DNA from: Pseudomonadota bacterium
GTDB taxonomy: Bacteria; Desulfobacterota; Desulfovibrionia; Desulfovibrionales; Desulfovibrionaceae
Direction of reading: 5' to 3'
Length of the DNA stretch: 64,000 nt
Assembly: GCA_018816865.1 (NCBI GenBank)
Contig: JAHIUW010000030.1
Span: 17,313 to 81,312 of the forward strand
In this document: positions 55,027-63,632 of the stretch, one piece after another
Layout of the letters: each line of letters starts with the position of its first letter
Position numbering within the stretch: position 1 is the stretch's first letter
Program-made: the position numbers and the translations under genes
Notes under the pieces: model-generated
Seen by the model: the letters and a program-made list of their open reading frames with translations, nothing else
What the model was told of the DNA's origin: nothing
Database searches by the model: none

Positions 55027-55940
55027 TCATCCCCACTTACCACCGGCCCAAGGAGCTTCGCGACTGTCTGGAATCCCTGCTGGCTCAGACGGTGAAGCCG
55101 CTGGAAGTCATTGTGGTGGACGACGGGAATCTGGAAGAGGTACCATTCAAGCAGGAATTCCTCGATGCGGGTATCGGATTCGTCTACCACAAGAAGGACC
55201 GACCGGGCCTCACAGAATCGCGTAATGCCGGAATCGAGTTGGCCAAGGGCGAGATCATCTTCTTTCTGGACGACGACGTGATCCTGTTCCCCGACTATCT
55301 GGAACAGATCCTCTCGGTCTACTCCGAGAACCAGGGGTTTGTGGCCGGGGTGGGCGGTCTGGAGGACAACAAACCACCCTTGCGCCCGCGCGACTACATC
55401 AAGCGCGCCTTTGAACTGCCATTTCTGGCCTGGGGGCTCAGGGAGGGAAAAGTTCTGCCGTCGGGGTTCTGCACCCAATTCGGGGAGTCGCCGTTTCCTC
55501 TCAGGAAGGTGACTCAGGTCGATTTTCTGCTGGGCGGGGTGAGTTCCTACCACCGCGATGTATTCCGGGAATTCTCTTTCACCGAGCGCTACCGCGAATA
55601 CGGCCTGGGGGAGGACAAAGACTTCAGCGTGGCGGTATCGCGCCGCCATCCGTTATACCTGAACCCCAAGGCCCGGCTCGTGCATCTGGAAGCGACTGCC
55701 ATGCGTCCCGAGGATCGGCGTTGGGCACGGATGTTTCTGATGGGCACTTATCTGCTCTTCAGACGGCACATGTGGCGGGGATGGTGGAGTTGGCCCGTGT
55801 TCTGGTACGCTGTAGCCGGTCATTTTCTTGCCCGTTGTCTGGCCCTGTTGCTGTTTCCCAATCGGGGCAAGGCCGAGAAAATCAAGGGTCTGATTGATGC
55901 CGTAACCATTATTGCGGGCAGGAAAGCCCCGGATTTATAA
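55008..55940 (+). CDS. Family 2 glycosyltransferase
   Basis: A 310-residue GT2 protein with SVIIPTYHRPKELRDCLESL, VIVVDDGNLEE, FFLDDDVILFP (the metal site) and a late ED block GLGEDKDFSVAVSRR. One C-terminal hydrophobic segment (about 262-285). The start is GTG at 55008 with AGGAGG at 54995-55000, inside the end of the preceding gene. It closes the operon; I see no clear terminator right after it. Confidence 0.9.
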   Translation: MHSASVIIPTYHRPKELRDCLESLLAQTVKPLEVIVVDDGNLEEVPFKQEFLDAGIGFVYHKKDRPGLTESRNAGIELAKGEIIFFLDDDVILFPDYLEQILSVYSENQGFVAGVGGLEDNKPPLRPRDYIKRAFELPFLAWGLREGKVLPSGFCTQFGESPFPLRKVTQVDFLLGGVSSYHRDVFREFSFTERYREYGLGEDKDFSVAVSRRHPLYLNPKARLVHLEATAMRPEDRRWARMFLMGTYLLFRRHMWRGWWSWPVFWYAVAGHFLARCLALLLFPNRGKAEKIKGLIDAVTIIAGRKAPDL

Positions 55941-56293
55941 TGCTGGTTTCATGGTCCTGGATAGGTAGATAAATAGCTCTGCGTATCTAAAAGCGTTGGC
56001 ACCAAACGCATGGCCGTTGTTCGCCAGTCTCCATCATTCTTCAATCTTTCATTGAAGAAGGGAGTAATCATCTTTCTTTGCGATACCACTTGACTTAAAA
56101 GTTCTCCAAGCTTAACAGGAAGCTAGTTGAAATAGCAGAACTGCCGATATAGGCGTGACCGCAGATGATCGGCTGAATCTGATTTTTATCCAGGGTTCAA
56201 CAAGGGGCTATGTGCGCATCTTGGTGTACACGGTCCCTTTTTAAATGGGCGTAGCTGCGCCAAATCAACTGTTTTAGTAGGAGTTTTACGAGA
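55941..56293. promoter_or_regulatory. Intergenic region before the RRM gene
   Basis: About 350 bp with no gene I can support. It must contain the promoter and a fairly long leader for the RRM gene. Cold-inducible RNA-binding protein genes often have long leaders, but I see no cold-box sequence I would stand by. Confidence 0.4.
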
Positions 56294-56566
56294 ATGTCGA
56301 AGAGCATTTATGTGGGCAACCTGCCCTGGACTTCCACGGAAGAGGAACTTCGGACCGCATTCGAGAACTACGGAGAAGTCACCTCCGTCAAGATTGTCGA
56401 GGATCGCGAGACCGGTCGCCCCCGTGGTTTCGCGTTCGTTGAGATGAACGACCAGGATGCCCTGGCCGCCATTGAAGCCTTGGACGGCACCGATTTCGGC
56501 GGCCGCGCCCTGAAGGTTAATGAGGCCCACCCCCGCACCGAACGCGCCCCCAAGCCCCGCTGGTAG
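56294..56566 (+). CDS. RRM-type RNA-binding protein
   Basis: A 90-residue single RNA-recognition-motif protein. RNP2 is SIYVGNLPW (residues 4-12) and RNP1 is RGFAFVEM (about residues 44-51). A short basic/proline tail follows (TERAPKPRW). Such small RRM proteins occur in cyanobacteria, Helicobacter and deltaproteobacteria; RNA targets are unknown here. TAGGAG lies before the ATG. A terminator follows directly. Confidence 0.93.
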   Translation: MSKSIYVGNLPWTSTEEELRTAFENYGEVTSVKIVEDRETGRPRGFAFVEMNDQDALAAIEALDGTDFGGRALKVNEAHPRTERAPKPRW

Positions 56567-56592
56567 GCATTCGGCTCCCGGAAAAAACCCTA

Positions 56593-56625
56593 GGCCCGCT
56601 GTCCGCAAGGATGGCGGGCCTTTTT
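56593..56625 (+). terminator. Terminator after the RRM gene
   Basis: Stem GGCCCGC / GCGGGCC with a 14-base loop, then TTTTT. It lies 27 bp after the RRM stop. The opposite strand has a run of T further out, so it may also serve the ABC transporter. Confidence 0.85.
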
Positions 56626-56666
56626 CATGCCTCAGGGTTGGCAGGAACGGCTAAGGATATGGGGGA

Positions 56667-59600
56667 TCAACGTCTCCCGAGCTTCAAGAGACGTTCGGGC
56701 AGGCGCAGATAGAGGCTCAGATAGAGAGCCAGGGTCAGCAGCCAGAGGAAACCGAGGTTGTAGACCTCGGTGGGCACCACCCTGCCCCACAGATTCTTGC
56801 TCCCCGCACCGAAGTGGGCCATGCCCCAGCGGCTGTGCGCCGGGGCGCAGACCAGATCCGTCAACTGCACCAGCCTGTCTCCGGAGATCCGGATGGATTC
56901 CAGGCTCATGGAGTTGCGCGCCGCCAGCTCCACCGAGCGGTTGGTGTGCCCTTGGCGCAACTGTTCCAGCCCGTCCTCTCCCAGCCCTGCCAGGCGCTGC
57001 TCTTCCAGGGCGGAAGTCCGTGTGTAGGCCTCTGTCCGCGCTGTCCTGACTTGCTTGGCGATGACCTTCAGGAAGGCCTGCAAGCTGTTCGATGCCTCGC
57101 GGTCAAAACCCACGAGGCTGAAATCCTCGGCCACCAGCCCGGAGACCACCCCCGTCTCCGACTCCAGGGCCGACACCTCGTGGGCCAGGACCCTCAGATG
57201 ACGCTCCGCCCGGGCCTCGAAATTGTCAGGCCGATCGGGCAGGAACAGGAAATCCGCCAGGGATTTGAGCTCCTGAATACGGTAATCCAGTTCCCAATCT
57301 GCCTGGCGTATGGCGCAATCGTCCTCGAACAGCCCCTGCATCCAGCGGTTGCCCGCATACTGGCGCACCAGCAGCGTCTCATAGCCCCAACGCGAGGGCA
57401 TGATGTTGGCGTACCAGGGCACGTTCAGGTCCCCTGAATCGCGGGCCACCAGTTCGTCCATGGCGATCACCGACCCGCCCAGCAGCATCTGCGGGATGAG
57501 CAGCAGCGGGATCAGGATGTACACGGCCACCGCCGAGCGCATGCCCGAGGACACGTTGAGCCCCAACAGGCACGAGCAGGTGCCGCAGGAAAAGAGCACG
57601 GCCCAGGTGGCCAGGGTCATGTCCGGGACCTGGAGCACGGCCTGGGCCACCAGGGTGAAGGCCAGGGTCTGCATGGCTGTCAGCCCGGCCAGATAGGCGG
57701 TCTTGGCGTTGACGTAGGACGCCCAGGACAGGTTCAGAAAGGCCTCGCGCCGCAGGATCTTGCGGTCGCGCACGATCTCCTCGGCGCTGACGGACAGCCC
57801 CAGGAACAGGGCCACCACCACACTCATGAAGAAGAAGACCGCGATATTCATGTTGTCGTGGAAGGCGTAGACCTCCCCGGACGAGCGGCGGCAGAGCAGC
57901 CCCAGCAGCAGCGCGATGAACGGCGCCTCCAGCAGATTCAAGGCCACGTACTGGCGGTTGGCCAGACGCGCCAGCAGGTTGCGTTCCAGGAAGATGGCGA
58001 ACTGCCCTGCCAGTCCGGGCCTACGTAACCCCGCGGGCACGGATTCGGGCGGCGCCTCGGACTCGGGGCGCGCCATGGACCGGTGCAGTTCAAGGAACCG
58101 CCGGTGCCAATCTTCGGGCGAGATCAGGCGCTCGGAGGTGAAGTAGCCCCCCTCGTCCACACGGCGCATCTCGATGATATCGAAGATCTGCTCGGGGTTG
58201 ACGTTGCCGCAGGTGGGGCAAAAGCCCTCGCCCCCGCCCGCCGCGTGGATGGCTGAGCGGAAAAAGGACACCGCTTCCAGGGGATTGCCCTCGAACACGG
58301 GCCGTCCGCCCTTGTCCAGAATCCATAAGCTGTCAAAAAGTTTGAAGATGTCCGATGAGGGTTGGTGAATGACCACGATCACCAGCCGCCCCCCCAGGGC
58401 CTGCTGCTTGAGCAGGCTCATGACGTTGAAGGAGTCGGCAGAGCTGAGCCCGGAGGTCGGCTCGTCCGCGAAGAGCACGGCTGGTTCGCGGATCAGCTCC
58501 AGGGCGATGTTCAGGCGTTTGCGCTGCCCGCCGCTGATGGTCTTGTCCAGCGGGCTGCCCACCTTGAGGTCCGCCACCTCCAGCTGTCCCAGGTCGCGCA
58601 AGGTGTCTTCCACCCGCCGATCCAGGGCCTCGCGCGGGAGGTCCGCCAGGCATAACCGGGCGCTCAGGGTCAGATTCTGGCGCACCGTGAGGTCGTCGAA
58701 CAGCAGGTCATCCTGCGGCACCAGCCCGATCACCCCGTCCAAGGCGTCGCTCTCGGCGTACAAGTCGCGCCCATTGATCAGCACCTGTCCCGCATCGGGC
58801 GGCAGGGTCCCCGAAAGGATGGACAGCAAGGTGGACTTGCCCGTGCCGCTGCCGCCCATGACGCCAACCAAGCGCCCCGAGCCTTCCTGGAAGCTGAACT
58901 CGTGCAGCCCGCTGTCACTGCCCGGAAAACGGAAATTCAGCCCGCGTCCCTCGAACACCAGTCGTTGGCCGGGTATTTCATCGGACAGAGCGGCCTCGAT
59001 CTGCGAGGCGTAGATGCCGGTTCCCGCGCTGTCGCGCAGCACGAATCCGGGGGGCAGCACATGCAGCTTGCCTTGGGCGGCCAACTGGCCGTTGATGGTC
59101 AGGTGCCCCTGCCCCGTAGGCATCAGCACCAGGGTTCCCGTCTCCTGGATGCGGGTCAGGGTCCATTGGGCCCCGAACCCGGGCGCGCTCAAGCGTCGGG
59201 CGGCAGTCTCCGGGGGCAGCCCACCGTTGTCCAGGGCAAGGAATCTCTCGTCCAGCAGGGTGTGGTCTTCGGGGTGCAGGATCAACAGGCGCAGGGCGTC
59301 GAAATCCTTGCGGTCGATGTCCAGGGCGGCGGCGATGATGCCGTCGATGGTGGCGATGCCTGGCTCGGCCCCGCTTTTGGCGGTGATGGACAGTACCGCG
59401 GCCAAGGCCACGAACTGTTCCTGGCGCGGGAGCTTGCCCCGCAGGTGGTCGCAAATGCCCCAGGCGGCCTGTTTGCGCTCTTTTTCATCGTGGCTAAGGG
59501 CAAGGTCGTAGAACTCGTCAAAAAGGCCCAGATACTGCTCTACGGAGCCAATACGCACCTGCTGGCGCAGGTAGGTCTCCACCGAGGCGTGGCAGGCCTT

Positions 59601-59675
59601 GCGCGCCTCCTCCCCCCGGGCGCTGGCGATGAGCGCAAAGAGGTGCAGCACGGCATTGAGGACGATTTCGGACAT
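56667..59675 (-). CDS. ABCG-type transporter with TerB-like N-terminus and C-terminal membrane domain
   Basis: A 1002-residue protein. Residues about 1-120 look TerB/DjlA-like (helical, HLFALIASARGEEARKACHASVE). A region of about 100 residues resembling an FHA-like or structural module follows, then an ABC ATPase with Walker A GGSGTGKST (about 272-281), signature ISGGQRKRLN, Walker B AVLFADEPTSGL and the H-loop in IHQPSSD. A CPTCGN segment lies in the linker. The membrane domain with six helices (about 630-1000) is of the ABC-2/ABCG type, with a large insertion between helices. ABCG-like full fusions of this order exist in Proteobacteria. The transported substrate is unknown. The ATG at 59675 has GGGAG upstream. 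Confidence 0.88.
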   Translation of the reverse strand: MSEIVLNAVLHLFALIASARGEEARKACHASVETYLRQQVRIGSVEQYLGLFDEFYDLALSHDEKERKQAAWGICDHLRGKLPRQEQFVALAAVLSITAKSGAEPGIATIDGIIAAALDIDRKDFDALRLLILHPEDHTLLDERFLALDNGGLPPETAARRLSAPGFGAQWTLTRIQETGTLVLMPTGQGHLTINGQLAAQGKLHVLPPGFVLRDSAGTGIYASQIEAALSDEIPGQRLVFEGRGLNFRFPGSDSGLHEFSFQEGSGRLVGVMGGSGTGKSTLLSILSGTLPPDAGQVLINGRDLYAESDALDGVIGLVPQDDLLFDDLTVRQNLTLSARLCLADLPREALDRRVEDTLRDLGQLEVADLKVGSPLDKTISGGQRKRLNIALELIREPAVLFADEPTSGLSSADSFNVMSLLKQQALGGRLVIVVIHQPSSDIFKLFDSLWILDKGGRPVFEGNPLEAVSFFRSAIHAAGGGEGFCPTCGNVNPEQIFDIIEMRRVDEGGYFTSERLISPEDWHRRFLELHRSMARPESEAPPESVPAGLRRPGLAGQFAIFLERNLLARLANRQYVALNLLEAPFIALLLGLLCRRSSGEVYAFHDNMNIAVFFFMSVVVALFLGLSVSAEEIVRDRKILRREAFLNLSWASYVNAKTAYLAGLTAMQTLAFTLVAQAVLQVPDMTLATWAVLFSCGTCSCLLGLNVSSGMRSAVAVYILIPLLLIPQMLLGGSVIAMDELVARDSGDLNVPWYANIMPSRWGYETLLVRQYAGNRWMQGLFEDDCAIRQADWELDYRIQELKSLADFLFLPDRPDNFEARAERHLRVLAHEVSALESETGVVSGLVAEDFSLVGFDREASNSLQAFLKVIAKQVRTARTEAYTRTSALEEQRLAGLGEDGLEQLRQGHTNRSVELAARNSMSLESIRISGDRLVQLTDLVCAPAHSRWGMAHFGAGSKNLWGRVVPTEVYNLGFLWLLTLALYLSLYLRLPERLLKLGRR

Positions 59676-59739
59676 GGGGCTCCCGGACGGCAAGGCGGCC
59701 CGGCGAAATCATCCACCGGGCCGTCTGCAAGGGTGAATC

Positions 59740-60597
59740 CTAATTGACGTTGGCAATCACCGTCGCGCGTTCACGGGCGGCGATGGAGGCAATGGCGCGG
59801 ACCTGCTTCTCGGTCAGCTGGCCCTTTTTATCGACGATCATCTTCAGCAGCATCTTCAGCCATCCGGCGCGCTGGCCCTGCTCCAGGAAGTTCTCGTCAT
59901 CCACGAACTTGGCGTAGTCCTCGCTGGTGAAGGCCTGGTAGAAATCAAGGACCGGCTGGATCACGGGGGCGGTGTCCGCCAGAAGCGCGACCAGTGTGGG
60001 GTCGAAGTCCGACAGGATGACGGCGTTGCTGACCACATACAGCCCTTCCACCAAAAAGCCGTACAGGGAGTCCTCCACCACGTCGAACCCTCCCGGGGCC
60101 TGCATCAGAATGGTATAGTTGGTGGTGTTGGCGGCATAGGCCTTCACAACCTCGTCAAAATTGATCTTGTCCGGGGTCTTGACCAGTTTCGCGAAGGCGG
60201 GCGGGAACAAGGCCGAGACCTCCAGCTGTCCGCGCATGTTCAGGCGGTTCATCAGCTGGTCCTGGGCCTGCATGTAGTTCGCGGCGTCCTTCTTGCGGCC
60301 AAAGGATACGGCGTAGATGGCGTCGAACTGGTACATGCCGATCATCACGCCTGCGGAATCGCCGGGCTGCACCGTCTTGGCCAGGTTCAGGGGCAGCGCC
60401 AGATCCGTCTGGAAAGACGCCCCACCCTGTTTCAGGGCGCGGGTCACATCCATCATGGAACTGATGCGTTTTTCAGTCAGCAGCTTTTGAATTTCGCCGA
60501 CATAGTAATCCAGACTCATGGAGGCCTGGGCCGGGGCGGCAAAGGCCGCCAGCAGCATCAGGGATACAAACACTCTGCTCATGGTTTTGGTCATCAC
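59740..60597 (-). CDS. Periplasmic protein encoded with the ABC transporter
   Basis: A 285-residue protein with a signal peptide ending near PAQAS. The mature part is mostly helical and rich in alanine and leucine, with no recognised domain. It ends 64 bp before the ABC transporter gene on the same strand, so the two are probably co-transcribed and the protein may be a soluble partner. A GTG at 60597 or ATG at 60594 both work as start, with GGGGGA upstream. Function unknown. Confidence 0.75.
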   Translation of the reverse strand: MMTKTMSRVFVSLMLLAAFAAPAQASMSLDYYVGEIQKLLTEKRISSMMDVTRALKQGGASFQTDLALPLNLAKTVQPGDSAGVMIGMYQFDAIYAVSFGRKKDAANYMQAQDQLMNRLNMRGQLEVSALFPPAFAKLVKTPDKINFDEVVKAYAANTTNYTILMQAPGGFDVVEDSLYGFLVEGLYVVSNAVILSDFDPTLVALLADTAPVIQPVLDFYQAFTSEDYAKFVDDENFLEQGQRAGWLKMLLKMIVDKKGQLTEKQVRAIASIAARERATVIANVN

Positions 60598-60788
60598 ACG
60601 ATCCCCCAGAAAATTGTGGTGTATCTCTTGGTTGATTCTCTTGGATAGAATTCCTGCTCAATTAGTAATCTAGAACAGGCTTGTGGAGATTGCAACAGTC
60701 CGGGAGCAGCACCGCCTGGGGCCTTGCCGCCTGGACTAACATGTGATGGCCCCACTGGAAAAAATGGGCCAGCACGAGAGAATACCCC

Positions 60789-60816
60789 TTGCCAAATCGG
60801 GGGAAAGCCTTATATC
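60789..60816 (+). promoter_or_regulatory. Promoter of tmRNA
   Basis: TTGCCA (60789-60794), 16-base spacer, TATATC (60811-60816). The mature tmRNA begins 19 bases further downstream, consistent with 5' processing or a start just before it. Confidence 0.7.
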
Positions 60817-60834
60817 TGCTTTGGTTCTTTGACA

Positions 60835-61186
60835 GGGGGCGACCTGGTTTCGACGAGGATGGTTGAAGCCGTGGTTGCAGGCCGGGGCGCCGCTGGCCTC
60901 GATAAAAAGCGGCAGGCAAGTTAATTGCCAACGATCATGAATACGCTCTGGCTGCGTAAATAGCCTGTGCTCAACCTGCCGACGTCCGATACGTGGGATT
61001 GAGCAACGACTCTCGGACTGGCTACCTGCACGCGTCCGCCGTGTATGGGGCGAGAAAGTAGTGGACTGGTCGTGCGACCGCCTGTCCATCGACATGCGTA
61101 CGACGAGAATCAATGATGGAATAAGCCTGTAGACGCCATGCGTGGAGCATTTTCGGACGGGGGTTCGATTCCCCCCGCCTCCACCA
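60835..61186 (+). ncRNA. ssrA: Transfer-messenger RNA
   Basis: Rescues stalled ribosomes and tags the incomplete protein for proteolysis. The 5' end GGGGGCGACCTGG pairs with the 3' end CGCCTCC-A-CCA to form the tRNA-like acceptor, and the T arm ends in GGTTCGATTCC. The tag is encoded at 60927-60959: ANDHEYALAA followed by TAA. The length of 352 bases is normal. It marks the left end of the AT-rich island; 3' ends of tmRNA genes are frequent integration sites. Confidence 0.97.
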
Positions 61187-61201
61187 CCCCCCTGATAAAC
61201 G

Positions 61202-61232
61202 ACCCTTTCGCAGCAATGCGGAGGGGTTTTTT
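61202..61232 (+). terminator. Terminator of tmRNA
   Basis: 11-bp stem ACCCTTTCGCA / TGCGGAGGGGT with a GCAA loop, then TTTTTT. Confidence 0.9.
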
Positions 61233-61260
61233 ATTGTTTGGCGAGCTGGGTTTGAGAAAT

Positions 61261-61324
61261 ACTAAAATAAAAGACCTGACCCCATTCACCACACTAAAAT
61301 AAAAGACCTGACCCCATTCACCAC
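61261..61324. repeat. 32-bp tandem duplication of the RAYT-associated repeat
   Basis: Two exact 32-bp copies side by side (61261-61292 and 61293-61324), each beginning ACTAAAATAAAAGACCTGAC. The core CTAAAATAAAAGACCTGACC also occurs at about 61507 and 63242 and, inverted, near 62350 at the two ends of the RAYT gene. Confidence 0.9.
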
Positions 61325-61419
61325 ATTCACCATGCGAAATAGGTATGGTGTCCCCCTAATTCTAATTCAATTTAATTCTAATTCAATTCGGTGTCCCCCT
61401 AATTCTAATTCAATTCCCA

Positions 61420-61481
61420 TTGCCGCGAGCGGTCACATGATACAACGCGCCGGGATATTCGATTCGAAGTGGACATGCCAT
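61420..61481 (-). pseudogene. Fragment of a second RAYT transposase gene
   Basis: On the minus strand this encodes MACPLRIEYPGALYHVTARG, almost the same as the first 20 residues of the intact transposase (MARPLRIEYPGALYHVTTRG). The 5' flank (about 61482-61530) also matches that of the intact copy, including the CTAAAATAAAAGACC repeat. The rest of the gene is missing. Confidence 0.88.
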
Positions 61482-61542
61482 GGTTTGCTGGTAGCACCCA
61501 AAACGCTAAAATAAAAGACCTGACCCCAATCTTCACAAAAGG

Positions 61543-61601
61543 TCGCCTAGAAATCACCCTGCCGAGGGCGGCAAGTGTCAGGTAAATACTAACTCTGTAC
61601 A
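61543..61601 (+). mobile_element. Solo end of an IS481-like element
   Basis: About 55 bp ending in AACTCTGTACA that match, in inverted orientation, the end of the element at 63861-63915, from just before the transposase stop to the TGTACA tip. No transposase codons beyond the stop are left. Confidence 0.7.
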
Positions 61602-61688
61602 GTCAGATCAAGTATGAACCACTACACCTGACCACATTCCTCACATTCCTCATATGTGCTGAGATGGGTACATTCTCTATCCTGTACA

Positions 61689-62102
61689 CTAATCCCTTTC
61701 TAATTCTGGATTTTTCCTGATCTGATCAATTTCATCGTTTGTGAGCGGAGAGTTAAGTTCTTTATTGTATTTTTTTATATACTCCTCCTCCTTGTTGAAT
61801 AAAAAATCTTGATTGCCAACAATAAAATCCATGTGAGCTCTGATACCTGAAATTTTTAACGCACCAAGAGCTTTTTGTATTGCATACAAATAATAGTATT
61901 GCTTCCCAATCGAAGCAAATTCTTTTTTTCCTATCCTAATATTGCATGCTAGTGGTGTCATTCTCGACCATTCAAGAATGACAACACAACCAGATTCATT
62001 GCAAAACTCGGCATACCTTTCACTGCTTTGTTTTAGTATAAACCCACTTTCTCCCAGTACTTCATTTGCTATTTTTAAGTTTCTAAGCTGTTCTGCGTGC
62101 AT
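61689..62102 (-). CDS. Putative immunity protein
   Basis: A 137-residue AT-rich gene. The product is soluble and acidic, with alternating hydrophobic strands (CVVILEW, YYYLYAIQKAL), and no domain I recognise. It begins a few bases after the stop of an open frame that looks like the 3' tail of a toxin gene (62105-62238), which is the toxin-then-immunity order of polymorphic toxin cassettes. Immunity is inferred only from that position and from the composition. Confidence 0.6.
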   Translation of the reverse strand: MHAEQLRNLKIANEVLGESGFILKQSSERYAEFCNESGCVVILEWSRMTPLACNIRIGKKEFASIGKQYYYLYAIQKALGALKISGIRAHMDFIVGNQDFLFNKEEEYIKKYNKELNSPLTNDEIDQIRKNPELERD

Positions 62103-62104
62103 TT

Positions 62105-62238
62105 TCAGTTTCCTTTAACCATCATAGATGTCTTCTGGTCATAGACGTAGCCTAAATCTTTAAGATACTCGTATTCCTGACAAAAACCGGTCTTGCCTAT
62201 TATATTCCCGTTATTGTCAAAATCTATATAGGAATTAG
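62105..62238 (-). pseudogene. 3' tail of a lost toxin gene
   Basis: An open frame of about 43 codons (YIDFDNNGNIIGKTGFCQEY and onward to VKGN) that ends in TGA at 62105-62107, 2 bases before the immunity-like ATG. It has no start of its own: upstream it runs straight into the AATTAGGGGGACACC repeats of the RAYT element. I read it as the C-terminal end of a secreted toxin whose remainder was removed or separated by the element. Confidence 0.6.
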
Positions 62239-63345
62239 GGGGACACCAGGAATTAGGGGGACACCATACCTATTTCTTCTTCCGCCCCGGCTTCTTGGGC
62301 CGCAGATCAACACCGGTTCGGGAGTGGATACGATCAAGAGGAAGAATGGGGTCAGGTCTTTTATTTTAGCGTTTTGCCCTAAGAATATTACTGACTGTTG
62401 TGTAATGAAGGCCTAAGTGTTCGGCAATATCCTTCTGTTGATAGCCGTATTGTTCATAAGCAGAGCGAATAATTCCGTTGCGCTCCTTCTTGCTGCCTAT
62501 GCTGACATCTTCAAAAAGGGCTTCTAACGAGGGGCGATGAGCCAAACGCTCAACCCTTGGAACTTCGGCTAGGATTTTTGATTGCTCCAGGCGTTGAATA
62601 GCCTGCTTCACAAATCCTGCCCCTCCCAACACGGCTTGGCCCTTCAACTGGGCCAAAGGTGACTTTTCACCAATTCCAGCAAGAACAAAGCGCTTATACT
62701 CGGCTTGTGCCTGTGCTCTATCTTCATTGAAAAAAGAAAGAATCCAATCCACGGCCAGCCAGTCTGGTGCCCTAGACCTTCCCACAGTCGCTTTATAGCT
62801 CGACCAAGGATATCGCCCCGGATGATCAACCATCCTCGCCCTGACGGGGTTGAGGATAATATAACGGCATAGCTGTTCGATATAATGCTCTTTTTCCACA
62901 AGGATAGACTTGAAACGGCCCTGGAAAACATGGCCAACACGGCGGTGAGTGCGGTTGAAATGCTGAGTGTATACCCCGTTGGCATGCCGCATGATCCGCG
63001 ACAGGTTACCTTCGGGAGTCTCGATAAGCAGATGGTAATGATTACTCATCAGGCAGTAGGCGTGGCAGAGACCGTTGCAAACACCAAGAGCCTTCCCCAA
63101 GATAGTAAGAAAGGCTCTTCTGTCAGAGTCGGATACAAAAATATCATTCTGCGCATTGCCGCGAGTGGTCACATGATACAATGCGCCAGGATATTCGATT
63201 CGAAGTGGACGTGCCATGGCTTGCTGGTAGCACCAAAAATGCTAAAATAAAAGACCTGACCCCATTCTTTCTTAATATTCGAAGTCAAGAAATAGGTATG
63301 GTGTCCCCCTAATTCTAGTGTCCCCCTAATTCTAATTCTAATTCA
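62231..63345. mobile_element. RAYT element with nested inverted repeats
   Basis: The transposase gene is enclosed by two inverted pairs. The inner pair is 25 bp, perfect: 62345-62369 against 63242-63266 (it contains GGTCAGGTCTTTTATTTTAG). The outer pair is 28 bp, perfect: 62251-62278 against 63288-63315 (it contains AGGGGGACACCATACC). Extra copies of AATTAGGGGGACACC lie on both sides (62233, 63318). I infer a mobilisable unit; true ends are not proven. Confidence 0.75.
62366..63217 (-). CDS. REP-associated tyrosine transposase (Y1/HUH family)
   Basis: A 283-residue single-strand DNA transposase of the IS200/IS605-related RAYT group. The HUH metal motif is H60-Y61-H62 in SNHYHLLIETP, and the nucleophilic tyrosine is probably in the CRYIILNPVRARM block. 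The N-terminus MARPLRIEYPGALYHVT is typical. The C-terminal 70 residues form a helix-turn-helix (YGYQQKDIAEHLGLHYTTVSNIL). The gene appears intact and is flanked by inverted repeats whose copies also occur elsewhere in the island, which are the likely substrates. Confidence 0.93.
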   Translation of the reverse strand: MARPLRIEYPGALYHVTTRGNAQNDIFVSDSDRRAFLTILGKALGVCNGLCHAYCLMSNHYHLLIETPEGNLSRIMRHANGVYTQHFNRTHRRVGHVFQGRFKSILVEKEHYIEQLCRYIILNPVRARMVDHPGRYPWSSYKATVGRSRAPDWLAVDWILSFFNEDRAQAQAEYKRFVLAGIGEKSPLAQLKGQAVLGGAGFVKQAIQRLEQSKILAEVPRVERLAHRPSLEALFEDVSIGSKKERNGIIRSAYEQYGYQQKDIAEHLGLHYTTVSNILRAKR

Positions 63346-63397
63346 ATTCAAATTCCCCCTAATTCACTCCCTAATTCCTAATTCTTAATTCTGTAAC

Positions 63398-63631
63398 CTA
63401 CAACGCTATCGGCTTGTAACTAAATCCTTTTTCAATAACCCCGTCAACATCAAGCTCGTCATTTTCATCAATGAACTCATCGGTTTGATAAATATAATCC
63501 ATAAAATATGGATCAGGAACCAATTCGCGAATCATCATCCACACAGCGCCCTCTTCTTCTTCTTTTAATTTCATTGTAAAAAAACCCAACAGGAGCGTCT
63601 TAACAATAATTTTTTTCTCTTTAATCGTCAT
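63398..63631 (-). CDS. Putative immunity protein for the HNH toxin
   Basis: A 77-residue acidic protein that begins 1 bp after the stop of the HNH toxin remnant. The C-terminal segment DPYFMDYIYQTDEF with late GFSYKPIAL is a pattern I associate with immunity-type small proteins, but it does not resemble colicin E immunity (Im9). Its position right after the nuclease is the main evidence. AT-rich like its neighbours. Confidence 0.65.
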   Translation of the reverse strand: MTIKEKKIIVKTLLLGFFTMKLKEEEEGAVWMMIRELVPDPYFMDYIYQTDEFIDENDELDVDGVIEKGFSYKPIAL

Positions 63632-63632
63632 T

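Noticed and set aside
55990..56010. Another TGGCAC near the RRM gene
   Set aside because: No TTGC at the required spacing.
60744..60770. Inverted repeat TGGCCC / GGGCCA upstream of tmRNA
   Set aside because: No T tract, long loop, and no known operator resembles it; too weak to call a site.
61022..61292. Short minus-strand frames over the tmRNA
   Set aside because: They are antisense translations of the tmRNA (RRGESNPRPK-type peptide).
61240..63400. CRISPR array
   Set aside because: The repeats are not regularly spaced, occur in both orientations and match the flanks of a transposase.
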